Source: Lotus japonicus
Taxonomy: Eukaryota; Streptophyta; Magnoliopsida; Fabales; Fabaceae
NCBI RefSeq assembly: GCF_012489685.1
Contig: NC_080045.1
Coordinates: 66,424,722-66,488,721, forward strand
Length of the DNA stretch: 64,000 nucleotides
Direction of reading: 5' to 3'
In this document: piece by piece, positions 10,408-21,493 of the stretch
How the letters are laid out: every line of letters begins with the position of its first letter
How positions within the stretch are numbered: the stretch's first letter is position 1
Notes under the pieces: model-generated
Told to the model about the DNA's origin: nothing
Database searches by the model: none
What the model saw: only the letters and a program-made list of their open reading frames with translations
Position numbers and translations under genes: made by a program

Positions 10408-11106
10408 TAGAGCTGTCAATATGGGTCAGCCTGACCCATATGGGTCAGCCCGTATGGGTTAGGTTGAAAACGGGTTGGGTTGTGTCAACCCGGAGTCTTA
10501 ACGAGTCAGAAAAATATGAACTCAACCCGACTCGCTACGAGCTCGCGGGCTGGCTCGCGGGTTGAGTGAAATAAATATAAAAAATTACGAAATTGGATTA
10601 GAAATTATTTAAAATGTTATAAAAAATAATTTCAAAAAAATACTTATAGAAATTGGTATCAACTCATAAAAAGAGGTTTATCAACACAATTATTTTTATC
10701 TCACATTTGAAATATAGAAAAAGAATTTAGTTTACAGGATTTAAGAACACAATTATTTTACTGTCACATTTAAAATGAGATAAATAATATAATAAAAATA
10801 AATAAAACATAAAAAATTGACTCAAATTAAAAGAAATGAAAATTTCCATTTTTCTATCTAAAATTAATCCATAAAACTAACTTGGAATTAAAGAGAAATA
10901 AAACAATTTTTTTTAATAAAAAATAACTCTAACCCGACGGGTTGGCTCGCTTGACCCGCAGGTTGACCCGTCTAACCCGCGGGTTAAACGAGCCGGGTTG
11001 CATTAACCCAAGTTCTTTTCGAGCTGGAATTTAACCAACCCAACCCGGCTCATTTAGCCAACCCGTCGAGCTGGCCCACGGGTTGGAACCCATATTGACA
11101 GATCTA
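10408..11106. mobile_element. Non-autonomous hAT-type MITE (699 bp) with 8 bp TSD
   Basis: The ends are TAGAGCTGTCAATATGGGT and, inverted, TAGATCTGTCAATATGGGT: 19 bp with one mismatch. The element is bounded by GTCGTGAC at 10400-10407 and 11107-11114, the 8 bp duplication size of the hAT superfamily. Subterminal regions are packed with GGGTTG/CAACCC motifs, and the centre is AT-rich without coding capacity. It must have been mobilised by a transposase encoded elsewhere. Confidence 0.92.
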
Positions 11107-11457
11107 GTCGTGACCTTCAAAACAACAAGCATCATGTTAAGGGCATGATATAGTCGTGGTTTCTACTTTTGATAGAGCATGGTCGTGCCTTTTGGGTGTC
11201 TAGGGTCGTGCCTCCTCTTCAGTATGAGAAACTTCAAAAATTTCTTCATTTCACTTGATTTTATTCTCTTTACACTTTTTCACATTCGACTTGCCTATTG
11301 CACATTTGAGATAAAACATGTCAGTCATGAAAAGGCAATTCAATATTTATGCACAAAACAGTATGCAAACTAAACGTGCATCAGATGTATTCCTTTCATT
11401 ATGTTTGCTTGTGCATCTACAAGATTTTCCGGTTATCAAGTTGTGCATGTTGTCAAT

Positions 11458-12325
11458 TGTTGTTACTTTGTTGTCTTGCATTTTGTTAAAAACAACTGGA
11501 TGTCGAAATCGATGTTGTGGCAGTTGTCTCTATGTAGCTAGGACATCGGTCCTCTGCTTGGAATGTTTTGTGGGCCCTTGAAGATCTTATGAAGATATGT
11601 TTTTAATAAGTTACTTGCGGTTCAAGTAGCTTTTCCAGAAGGGTTTTAATTGTTGATTGTTATTTGTTGAAACAATCTTTGATAAAAGATTGATTTCTAT
11701 CTTTACTTGGGAAAAACGCAACAATATCTTGGAGATTCAATTTTGATTTGTTTTGTTGTTACAATATGTTACTTCAGCCCAAGCAAACCCTAGTGCCTAT
11801 GCTGCCGCTGCTGAAGTGTATAAAAGGATGAAGACCTAAAGCATGAAGACCACCGAAGCTAATTAAGAGAGATCAAGTGTTTTAGGATTGTTCTTTGTCC
11901 TTGTTACTTGTGAACAAACTTTGCTCCCTGATTCTATAAAGCAAAGTTGTGTTATGTATGGTTTGATTCTTCAAACTCTGAGTTGATTGTTTATTACCAA
12001 TCCATGTGGCAGTGGTTGAGAGAAAGTGAGAGAGACTCTCATACTTAGGTTGAGATACCAAGTAGAAATACACTGGGTAGATTAGGAAGTGAACTATGAA
12101 CTGTGGTGTTTATGAGTGTCTGTAATTCCTGAATCTTAAGATAGTGGATTTCCTTTCTTTTGGTGCAAACCCTCCAGACGTAGGTGAAGTTTCACCGAAC
12201 TGGGTTACCAATCCTTTGGGTTCTTCTTTATTATTTTGCTGGTTTTGTTACTGTTAGTCAGTTGTCGAACTCGGTTGTCCCAGCATCGCGTAGAACATCT
12301 GTCCTGTGCGTGAACCAGAATTTCA
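11458..12325. mobile_element. Solo LTR (868 bp) in copy B, TSD TCAAT
   Basis: The insertion begins TGTTGTTACTTTG and ends CCAGAATTTCA, giving TG...CA ends. TCAAT is duplicated at 11453-11457 and 12326-12330. Copy A has the uninterrupted site TTGTCAATGTTGCATTAG at about 6074-6092. The family differs from the LTR in copy A, and no internal sequence remains. Confidence 0.9.
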
Positions 12326-13387
12326 TCAATGTTGCATTAGCCTAAACATGAAAAACAACCGTAGGCTTCTTCCTAGATCTATCTTCCAACAATAGAAGCC
12401 TAGTAACTGTTGGAAGTCATGTCTTGTATGATTTACTAGTCTTTTAATGCGGCCTTCTTCAACATTGTTCCTCCGTAGCCAACATCAATATTGGACATGT
12501 TGTGATGAGATAAGCAACAATATAACATTTGCACTTGCTTGCCTTCACTATACCAATGATGAGGACACCGTGTGAAAGCCTTCAAAAATCTCTATCAAGC
12601 CCCATAATGTGACTCTTTGCTCCAACTGTCCCATCCGCGAGGGAGAATAAGAACAATCCTAAACGAATAACGTTGGTAGACACATTTCATCATTTTCAAG
12701 TTCTTTATCATGGTCGGATGTCTAATGCTTTTAATTTTATTTTTAAATATAGTATAACTTACTATAGTGATCCTCCTTAAAACAAAATTCCTCATGGTCA
12801 TCAAATTTTTCCTCATGGAATGTAGCATTTAGATTTTTTTAAAGTAAACAAATATACTAAATGAGCAAGTTCATTTTCAATGACTTTTCAGATTCTTATT
12901 AACGAGAGTCAAACATATATAATTTATAAATATTTAATATATTTATAATATTAAAAATGTAAGTAGTAAATGTTTAATGAAATAAAGTTTCAACGACTTT
13001 TCAGCCACTTATTAAAGAGCGTCAAACATATATAATTTATAAATATTAAATATTATAAAATATTCACATGCAAGTAGTAACCGTTGAATGAAATAAATTT
13101 TTGATTTCTTTTCATACTCTTATTAACGAGTCGTCAAACATATATAATTTATAAATAATTAATATATTTTAAAATATTCAAAATGCAACTAGTAAACGTT
13201 GAATGAATTAATTTTTTAATAAATAATTTTTATTATTTCTTTGACCAAATATTTTATTAATTTGTAATTTTATTTAGTAAAAAAATATATTTATTATTCA
13301 AGTAACATACCAAGTGCATACTGGATGAGTATAAATATGATAAGAGTATCAAGTATGGGATCACAATTTTCATTCAAGTGTCCAACA

Positions 13388-13981
13388 ATGGCTTCATCGT
13401 CTTCAACGAAAGTGATCTTGATGTGTTATGGAGGGGAGGTTATGGAGGTGCATGAGGCTTTGGTGAATGCATCTCCAACTCTGAAGAGCTTGATACGAGA
13501 AAAGGGTGTTGATGGTGACAACAAGATCAACTTGCCAAACATCTCTATTGAAACTATGTGCAAGATCAATGAGTATGTGAAAAAGCATGCAGAGGCTGTT
13601 GATCCTGCAAAAAATCTTGATGCCTGGGATGAAGAGTTTATTAAGGTTGGCTTAGACACTCTCTATGACCTACTCCAGGTTAGTTTCATCTCTTACACAT
13701 TTTCTTGTATCATTATAAATTCCTTTTCCAATTAAAAATGATGTTTGATTTTATTCCTTCCTATCTTGATTCTGTGTTGATTGGTTCATATGGTTTTCCA
13801 GGCATCATGTTACCTGAAAATTCAAAACCTTAATGATTTGGGATGTAAGACTGTAGCCAACATAATAGCGGGAAAGACCCCAGAACAAATTCGCCAAACT
13901 TTCAATATCAAGAATGATTTTACCCGAGAGGAAGAAGAGGAGGTGAAAGAAGAGTTCGCATGGGCCTTTGAAAAGAAATAA
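13388..13981 (+). CDS. SKP1-like SCF ubiquitin-ligase adaptor, copy B
   Basis: Two exons, 13388-13678 and 13802-13981, encode 156 residues. The first 85 or so residues are identical to copy A. The final dozen of exon 1 differ sharply (here [11 protein letters not shown], there [11 protein letters not shown]), and exon 2 has scattered changes. The C-terminus is WAFEKK, two residues longer than WAFE in copy A, because of a small change at the stop. The intron position and the in-frame upstream ATG (13325) are shared with copy A. Both reading frames are intact, so both may function as F-box-protein adaptors. Confidence 0.88.
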
Positions 13982-14836
13982 ACAAGTCATGTTCAAATAT
14001 CCATATTTCTTCTATGAAAAGAAATATGGACAGTTATGATAGTTTTTTGGTGAATAAACCGGGTGGCTTAGCCACCCGAGAAGGTGTCAGTTTTAATTTG
14101 TTATTTTGTTTTCGATGAATAAAAGGGGTAAGGCACCTTGAAAATATGTCAGTTTTGGTTTGTTATTTTGTGATTGGTTATTATCTTATTCATGATATCT
14201 TACTAGAATGCATTAGACGCAATTTGCTTAATTTTCGTTGGTATTGCTTTCTTGTGTTTCCAACTTTCACATTGACACCTTTGTAACTCAAGTTGTTCAT
14301 AGAGGAATAGGTTTTTGCTTTGGAAACAAGTATGATTCGGATTGTGGTAATAAGATTTTAAATTGCACAACTCTAAAAAGACGTGATCGTCAATTTTTCT
14401 AACACGGTTATGCAAAGAAAGTTATGTCAATATATTAAGATACAAATATATTTATGCATGGACTCTTAGCTAATTGTATGCCTAGCAAGTGTAAATATAA
14501 TCACAGAAATATTAAAATATTGAGGATATTAAGGCCAGTTTGGTGAACAAATTAGAGGTAAAATAGTTGGGAGAAGAAATGTTCCTAATATCTCTCAAGG
14601 TGAAAAGAATAAAACATAGCAAAAAACTTACATCAAGTTCCTTGTGTCTTTTTTATCAAGTACTCCATTCAAATTATGAAAAGTGGACTTAGGTAGACTT
14701 TTAACTTAAAAAATATATAATTTATATAAAATTGAGAGATAATTGTGTGAGTAACTTATTATAATGGGTTTCTTTTCTCTTTATATACAATGGTTGGAAT
14801 GAGATTTGAACCTATGACCTCATGCAAGCTACCTAC

Positions 14837-15780
14837 CCCTCCCCACCCCACCAGAAGTCCAATCTTTGTGGCTTAGATAAGTAATGAATTTGTCCAAGTT
14901 AGAATTACAAGTCACTAAGTCTCTTCCTCTACATTCTGTAGGCACACACCTTGAGCAAAACAGCAACAGAGAACTGTCGCAACATCCCTCCCCAGCCATT
15001 GGAGAGAGGGGGCGGGGGGGTTCGATTAGCATTTTAAGTTAGGGACTATTTTGTCCAAAAACCTGTTAATGTTAGGCACTAATTTATCCAAACACTCTTT
15101 AATGTTGGGGACTAATTTGATGGGCGTGGGAAAATGTTAGCAATGAAATTGAGGGTTTAGTCAATAAAACTCAACATCTAACAATCTCAACATAAGCTAC
15201 TCAGAAACTGGCAGACAACAGAATTTGGTGGATCCCTGGAGATGGCCATCATTGGCTCATTACCAACTATGAAGGGGTGTGATTTCTTCTCTTTATCCAT
15301 TTAAGTGCAAGTGCCAGTACAAGAGAAAAGAGGGACTCAGTGACCCCAAAAAATAAGATAACAAGCGCACAACTTTAAAGGCCCTGCATAAAGGGATGTA
15401 TTCATACTCTGGTCAAGATAAGAAATTAACCTTAGATTAGATGCACAAGATTGTCATCCCACCAAAAAAGGAAAAAATGCCAAACCAAAACTAATCTCAG
15501 GCTTAGATCAAAGTAGGAAGGTATAAACTTCCTTGGAAAAATTACCAGTCAATGATTAGAAATAATGCTGTTGAGTAAAACAGTATTCACAAATCACAAG
15601 CAAGCATGTAGTATTTGAAGTTCAAAATGACTCCACTATGTTCCATATGTGCCTTGCAAAATATTCAGCTATAATAATACATCTGATCAAAATAGTCTCC
15701 AAAAAAAGCAATCCACCATTTAAACATATCAGTATCAGGATAATATTACAAAATGACTCACCACAGTCTATGCAATTGCC
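14837..15780. other. Intergenic DNA and SYF2 3' region
   Basis: No gene is visible. A short G-rich run lies near 15010-15020. The right part, from about 15500, is the likely 3' UTR side of SYF2. The short plus-strand frame at 15638-15913 is antisense to SYF2 and not taken as a gene. Confidence 0.5.
15039..15126. repeat. 33 bp tandem repeat, 2.7 units
   Basis: Units at 15039-15071, 15072-15104 and a partial unit from 15105 share TTAGG-ACTA-TTT-TCCAAA-ACC-TTAATG with about 20 percent divergence. Confidence 0.75.
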
Positions 15781-17606
15781 TCAGTCAGGCAATGCAGTTC
15801 CTCGCTCAAGATTATTTTTAATCTCCAGTGTGTATTTACCAAAGGCTCGCTCAATCTTCTTGTTGAAATGCTCATTACGGTCATTGATCGAGTCAATATC
15901 TTTCTCTTCATGAAATCGTCTTCTCCTACTAAATGACTTGCGCTTGTCATCCCTATCCTTTAGCTCTTGTACCATCCTGTCAATCTTGTCCTCTGAGATT
16001 TTTGGTGCCTATAATGAAAGAAAAGACAACTTGTCACAAATATCCAATGCAATGCAGAATATGAAAGAGATCATTGATGCTGTGGTAGTATACCTTTCCA
16101 TACTGGAGACTTGAAGCATCACGGTAGAACTCAGGATCAGCTTCTTTCATTCTATTGTATTCTTCTATATCAACCTCAACATTCTTGGTCCTCTTTTTGT
16201 ATGCATTGTATAAAGTCTTCTGATTAAAAACTGATAAAATTATTAAAGCATCAGTCCAGTTGGAACAACTCCACACAAGCAATCACATACTCAGCAAAAG
16301 GAGGGCACTAACTTATTTCTCATAGGATAAAAATCTCCAAGATTTCAAAGCACAAAAAGGAAATCTCCAAAATCATTTTATGAGCAGGACTAGACAACAT
16401 TTTGAGGTACTTTTCTGTGTATAAAACCTCGTTATAGATAATTCGCCAACAAATCATTTCAAAAAGACACCATACACTTCAATTAATAAATCACGGTAGG
16501 ACATTATGGTATAGTTTGATCCATGTAGCGGACTTCAACTAATGGACAGACTTCTTAGTTCTTTGGTTGTATAAGATGATTTCGGGAACTATGTTAAACT
16601 TTACACACATAAAGAACAAAGTACAACTATATTTTACGCCTGCATGTATAGACATATATGCAAGAACGTAGATAACCATGCCAGCCAGAAAGATAACGCA
16701 CTGATTGTGCAAGAAGATTTGTTCGATAAATAGAAAACGTACCGTCCCAGCCGAATGGAGCAGGATCCTTATCCCATTTCTTGTATTTGACTTCTGCTGC
16801 CTCTTGTGTGTCAAGCATATATGCCTTGGTCATATCCAGTCCATTTGCATCGAGAAGCTTTCCAATTTTCTTCTTCCTATCCTCGAGCCATTTCTGTTTA
16901 GAAACACCCCTAGACTCTGTTGGACCTTCCATCCTCTTTTTTTCAGCAGCTATTTCAATTTGATTACGTTTCTTCGCTTCTTGCTGCCAGAGAAACAAGA
17001 AAGGATCTAAGTTTTTCTTTTTCTTTTATCAAATCAATAAACGAAGTTATAAAGCAAGACAGGTCTCATCAGTTTACCATCTTGGCTCTCAACTCCATCC
17101 ACTTTTTCTGTCTGCCAGAAAGGTTCTCATAACCTCCCTCCATTTCCTCCGCAACAGGTCGGTCAGGATCACTATCAGAATTTTCATCAGGTTTCGGTCC
17201 GTCATCATGTGTTCCCTCATCCGGATACGACTCATCAGGGACGGCTTGCTCACGGCTACTTCCTCCACTAGCTTGCGCAACTTCTGATATATGTAAAAAC
17301 CAGCATTTAAATATAAATTGCTAAACTCAGTAAGTAGCATTAGCATATAACAAGAAAAATACAACCAAATTTTTTTTATAGGCGAAAAAATCCCTTATGA
17401 ACTAAGTTGAGAATTGAAATGAACATTTTCAATAGGACAGATTTATCGAATCACTTGATAAAACTAGAAAACATGCATTAACCTGATTGCAGTTGTTGCA
17501 TCCTGAGTTTGGCTACAGCAATCACTCTAAAGCAGTAATCACTGCATTCATGAAAAGGATTACCGGCATTCCGGCAATCGGGATGCACTGCTCGTTCGTC
17601 AGACAT
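15781..17606 (-). CDS. SYF2: Pre-mRNA splicing factor SYF2
   Basis: SYF2 is part of the Prp19/NTC spliceosome complex in the nucleus. Exons on the minus strand: 17483-17606, 17078-17283, 16743-16983, 16094-16230, 15781-16008. They give 311 residues; plant homologues are close to 300. An acidic middle (DDGPKPDENSDSDPDRPVAE) precedes the SYF2 domain. That domain runs from SGRQKKWMELRAKM through KKRNQIEIAAEKKR, WLEDRKKKIGKLLDANGLDM and DPAPFGWDVFNQKTLYNAYK to the basic C-terminus with RRRRFHEEKDIDSINDRN. The first exon carries a plant-type N-terminal motif C11-x2-A-x-N-P-F-H19-x-C21-x3-C25 that recurs in the neighbouring PEARLI 4 gene. All splice sites are GT-AG and phases are consistent. Confidence 0.95.
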
Positions 17607-17960
17607 GTTGCTGCACGAAAAACGTGGTATAAGATTGTGCAAATTACATCGGAACGAAAAGTACAAAAACCCTAAAAATCTAGCAAGTAAATAATTCACA
17701 ATTTGATTCCATTATTTGAAAATTGAAAGTAATTAGTGCATACAGAACCCTAATAATCGGGTGAATGTTACCCTTTCTCGTTGGTGCGCAACGAAGATGA
17801 GAGAAGCGAAGGAAAAGCACAAGAGAATGAGGTGAGAGACACGAACCTGAAGCTGAAGCAGCACCGATTTCTGAACAAGCAAGGAGATTGGGAATCGGAT
17901 TTGGGAATCTGATTTCCCGCAGAGAGATGAGTTTCTTTGTTGGGGTTAGGGTTTGTGTGA
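17607..17960 (-). other. SYF2 5' leader and promoter-proximal region
   Basis: Upstream of the SYF2 ATG there is a GC-richer stretch up to about 17955 with GAGAGA-like and AG-rich sequence, as expected for a 5' UTR of a housekeeping gene. An intron between about 17607 and 17850 is possible. Confidence 0.45.
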
Positions 17961-18521
17961 ACCGTTTGATTTCATAAAATTATATCCTTCAACTTTTTTT
18001 TTTTATTTAAAAAAACCTTTAAATTTTTTTTGGTTTAAATAATTTATGTTAAAAGCAGATTAAAATACAAAGTTATTTCTAGTCCATGACTCAGATTTGA
18101 TTGAGTAGTTTCTTTGTAGTTTAATTTTTCAAATTCAAATGTAAATAAAATTGATATTTTTGATGGATTTTAAAGGTATCAATTTTTTAACTCCAGATTA
18201 AATTTGATATGTTTTTTTGAAAAAAAATGGTGGAATGGATAATAAACACTCCTAAACTACTATAGTCACATGCGGGTGAGACCAGCATAGACTAACTTAG
18301 GTAGGTGCGCTAGGGGATCTCTCTTATGATTTGAGAAGAGTTGTTCACCAATTGAGAATTTTATAGACGCAAAGGCACTCAAATTCAAATTCTCAACCTA
18401 TGAGGAAGTGAGAGTTAAATTCGAACCCTGTGATCAGAGGTGTCAGTCCAAGTTAACATAAATTTGATATTTTAACTAATAAATTTTGAGTATCTTTTTG
18501 TCTTAGCCAATCCCCAATGAG
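17961..18521. other. AT-rich intergenic DNA
   Basis: No gene is visible. A tRNA-like phrase, TTAAATTCGAACCCTG, near 18417 may be a decayed SINE, but its A box cannot be identified. Confidence 0.4.
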
Positions 18522-18612
18522 TTTTTTTTTTTTTCATTTATAGGAGTTGAGATTTGAACACCCAATCATTTCTTAAGGGTCAAACTTCTAAACGCCTAAA
18601 CCACTACTTGCA
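18522..18612 (-). mobile_element. Short SINE with A box, B box and poly(A)
   Basis: Reading the minus strand gives an A box TGGTTTAGGCG (exact match to TRGYNNANNNG), a B box GTTCAAATC (exact match to GWTCRANNC) and a tail of 13 A residues at 18522-18534. It ends a few bases left of the Helitron terminus. Confidence 0.65.
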
Positions 18613-18640
18613 CTCACTTGGTTATGAACTAGTGATTATA

Positions 18641-18657
18641 CCCGTGCGATGCACGGG
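18641..18657 (-). terminator. Helitron 3' terminal hairpin
   Basis: Perfect 7 bp stem CCCGTGC/GCACGGG with a 3-base loop, eight bases before the terminal CTAG on the minus strand. In Helitrons this hairpin is thought to act as the rolling-circle termination signal. Confidence 0.8.
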
Positions 18658-19179
18658 CTCTAAATCATTAATTTTGTTGAAATAATTGCGATTAATTTAA
18701 TCCAACAACGGTTCATTATTTTATTATCATTTATCAGATCTCAACTACTCATATATTCACATTAATTATTTTTTCACAATGTCAAAACTAATATAAGTAC
18801 ACAAATAGGAAACATCAACACATACAATACGCTAAGAAACATTATATCAAAGTTATTACATACTTCAATTGAAACTATTAAACCGCCACTCACTCAAGGG
18901 TTTCGAACAACTGCAACTTGAAAAGTATCAGACGCTTGCAACTTGAAAAATCTCAATTGATCGGTGAAATTGAACCTGCTTGCTCTGCATTCAAAAATCA
19001 TTCAGTAACATAGCCGTTTGGCAACACCATGTTAATCAAGGTAGGGCGGTGTACAAAATGATCATCTAGTACTCCAGCTGGGATATGATGTTAAGGGAAA
19101 ATTAAAACTAACAATACTGAAGGTTAAAACAATTTTAGGAATAAGATGGAAGAATGAAGAACATACCAATCGTTTATCG

Positions 19180-19524
19180 TCCTTGCAAAGTTCACGCGTT
19201 AGATCTGTTGTCCATATGAGGTCATGACAAGCAGGCTCTCCATATGATTAGGGTCAACATAATGTATCTCAATCTCATCATCACCAAATATTCATATGTC
19301 ATAATGATTATCATGAATATGACATAGGTGAATTATAGATGTTCCTTCCAAGTTGTACTTGTGGCAGATTCTATCAAATACTTCCTCAAACTGAATTCAT
19401 GTTCCACAACTTGTAACCAAGCAATGGAAAACATTCTCAATAGGGTCAAATAAAACCGTCATTTCACTATGCAGAACATCTACATGCGATTCTGTAAACT
19501 GCCTAGGTAGGTCCATGAAATTCT
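19180..19524 (-). pseudogene. Degenerate coding remnant inside the Helitron
   Basis: After an acceptor-like TTTGTTAG, the minus strand reads about 110 codons with protein-like composition. Segments include MDLPRQFTESHVDVL, FDPIENVFHCLVTSCG, FEEVFDRICHKYNLEGTS and DDEIEIHYVDPNHMES, interrupted by at least three stops. The pattern LP-x2-F near the start and the length recall a plant B3-like fold, but this is a weak impression. I cannot name the family with confidence. Confidence 0.3.
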
Positions 19525-20492
19525 AACAAAAAAAATATCAACCAAATAAATTCATATTCGGGTTACTGAATAATGAAAATAATACAACCGTATTCTTGAA
19601 AGAAAAGCATACACTGTTCGCATGTAGTAGCATGTGGAAGGATTCTGCATAGAGTAAAATAAACTCCTAAATTTTTATTTTCACTTCAAATAAATTCGAT
19701 GGTTACAATCAATCAATCTACTATTTACTATTTTATAAAAAAAATCCCCAATTATACAGTATCTCCTCTTTATATTCATTTTCATGCCAAGGTTCTAACT
19801 TTTTGAGTAATTTACTCAATAATATTTAAATATAAAAAATACTGAACATGTATCTTTATACTTTTATAAATATAATATTAATTAACACGACCCACTGACG
19901 TATGATTAGTAAAAATTATTACAATGACAAACACATGCATCATTACAGTTTTATTATGTATGGTCAATAAATTTTTTATAACATATAATTTAAAAGAAAA
20001 CTAAGAAAATTTCATAAAGAAATTACGCAACTGGAAACTAAGTAAAATATATTAATCTTTACCATTTTCCTTAGTGAAAATGGGAAAAAATATTTTAATT
20101 CGTTAGAAGAAAGAAATTATGCACTATACAATAGTTTCTTATATTATTTCTAATATCTTACACTTAATATTTATTATTAGTTATTTCTGAAGTCTGGATA
20201 ACTTTGATGATTAAAGATAATAACATAGTATAAACTATTGGTGGGTGGACATTGGTAAGATCTTTTAGGTGATTCTAGTGAATATTGGTGAGCATTGATC
20301 TACGTAAAAAATTATCCTCCACAGTCCACACCATCCGTATTTATTTCATGCTTTTTTTTATAAGCATATTTATTTCATACTACATAACCAACTGTCGACA
20401 ACTAAACAAAGAGAAAATCATTCACTTTTTTTTTTTTTGAAATTAAATCATTCAATTATTGAAAAATCTGTAATTGGATTAGTTTTTGTTCT

Positions 20493-20729
20493 TCAGATGA
20501 AATAAACTTTTAAAGATTGGAGAAAGGGGTGGCCGAACATTAAGGGTGTAGATTTTTTAGGGGAAAATCGGTTACAATTAAGTAATTTAGGAGAAAATAG
20601 TGGAATTTGGGAGAGCATTAAAAGGAGTGTGTCAAAATTATAACAGATTAAGGTTTGATCGTTAATGATGGATTTGGAGAAGGCAAAAAAACTGACCAAG
20701 TGATGGAAATTAACAGAAAAATTAGACAA
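20493..20729. other. Repeated low-coding motif region within the Helitron
   Basis: The phrase TTGGGAGAGCATTAA occurs at about 20606 and again, with similar surroundings, at about 22630. This suggests internal duplication within the Helitron body. No convincing gene lies in 19525-24240 apart from the MITE listed separately. Confidence 0.35.
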
Positions 20730-21196
20730 TCGTTAAATTAGATTTCTATATATTTCTTCCCCTCATCGAAGGAATTTACTTCCTAAATTGAAGACAATTG
20801 TTACACTATTCAACATTCTTCAATATCAAAACCCCAAAGCTTTCTGATCATGCCAAGATGAAGACCCACTGGAAATCTTTCTATTAATACCATAAGCTCT
20901 CTAAAGCATGACACTGCACCGTGCAAAAAGATCACGTTTTCTATACTGATATCATCGATTTTAAATTACATTACATTACATGTATACCATATCATAGAAT
21001 AATTCTACTAAAAGCATTCAGCAATGGAGGTAATCAATTGGCGAGCGATGTTGGATTGGGGTAGACATTAGTTGCAATAGATAAAATGGACAGCAACAAA
21101 AACACACACACATATATATATGAATAAAGATATATAGTCTCAATTAATTGTAAACACCTTTTATGTATGTTTTTAGAAAAGTATTAAGGTGTCATT

Positions 21197-21493
21197 TACT
21201 CTCCCTCCGTTTCAAAACAATTGTTGTTTTAGCTTTTCACATATTTTTTAAAATGGTTGTTGTTTTAGAAATCCAAGACTATTTGTCACATCTTCTTCCA
21301 TATACACCCTCATTTAATATTGTATCTCTCATCTACAATGTCCATCAATCACTTAACCTATAATTATCATTCTCTCTGTTTATATAACTCAACTTTAAAT
21401 ATGAGTGTTTTAGTCAAATATTATATCAATTAATGAACTCTTAAATTATGTGCATTACCTTAAACAACAACTATTTTGGAAAAGAGGGAATAC
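21197..21493. mobile_element. Stowaway-like MITE
   Basis: The left end CTCCCTCCGTTTCAAAAC and the right end TTTTGGAAAAGAGGGAATAC are imperfect inverted repeats of the Stowaway type (CTCCCTCCGTTTC). The flanking TA is partly degraded. About 297 bp, non-coding. Confidence 0.6.

Larger units (their letters stand above)
11362..14836. repeat. Segmental duplication, copy B (carries a SKP1-like gene)
   Basis: Direct repeat of 5963-9433. It lacks copy A's solo LTR, SINE and 33 bp tandem but has its own solo LTR at 11458-12325. The right edge ends at GCAAGCTACCTACC; beyond it the two copies are unrelated. Confidence 0.9.

Noticed and set aside
15638..17010. Several plus-strand frames of 60-100 codons
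   Set aside because: They are antisense to SYF2 exons and have no family features.
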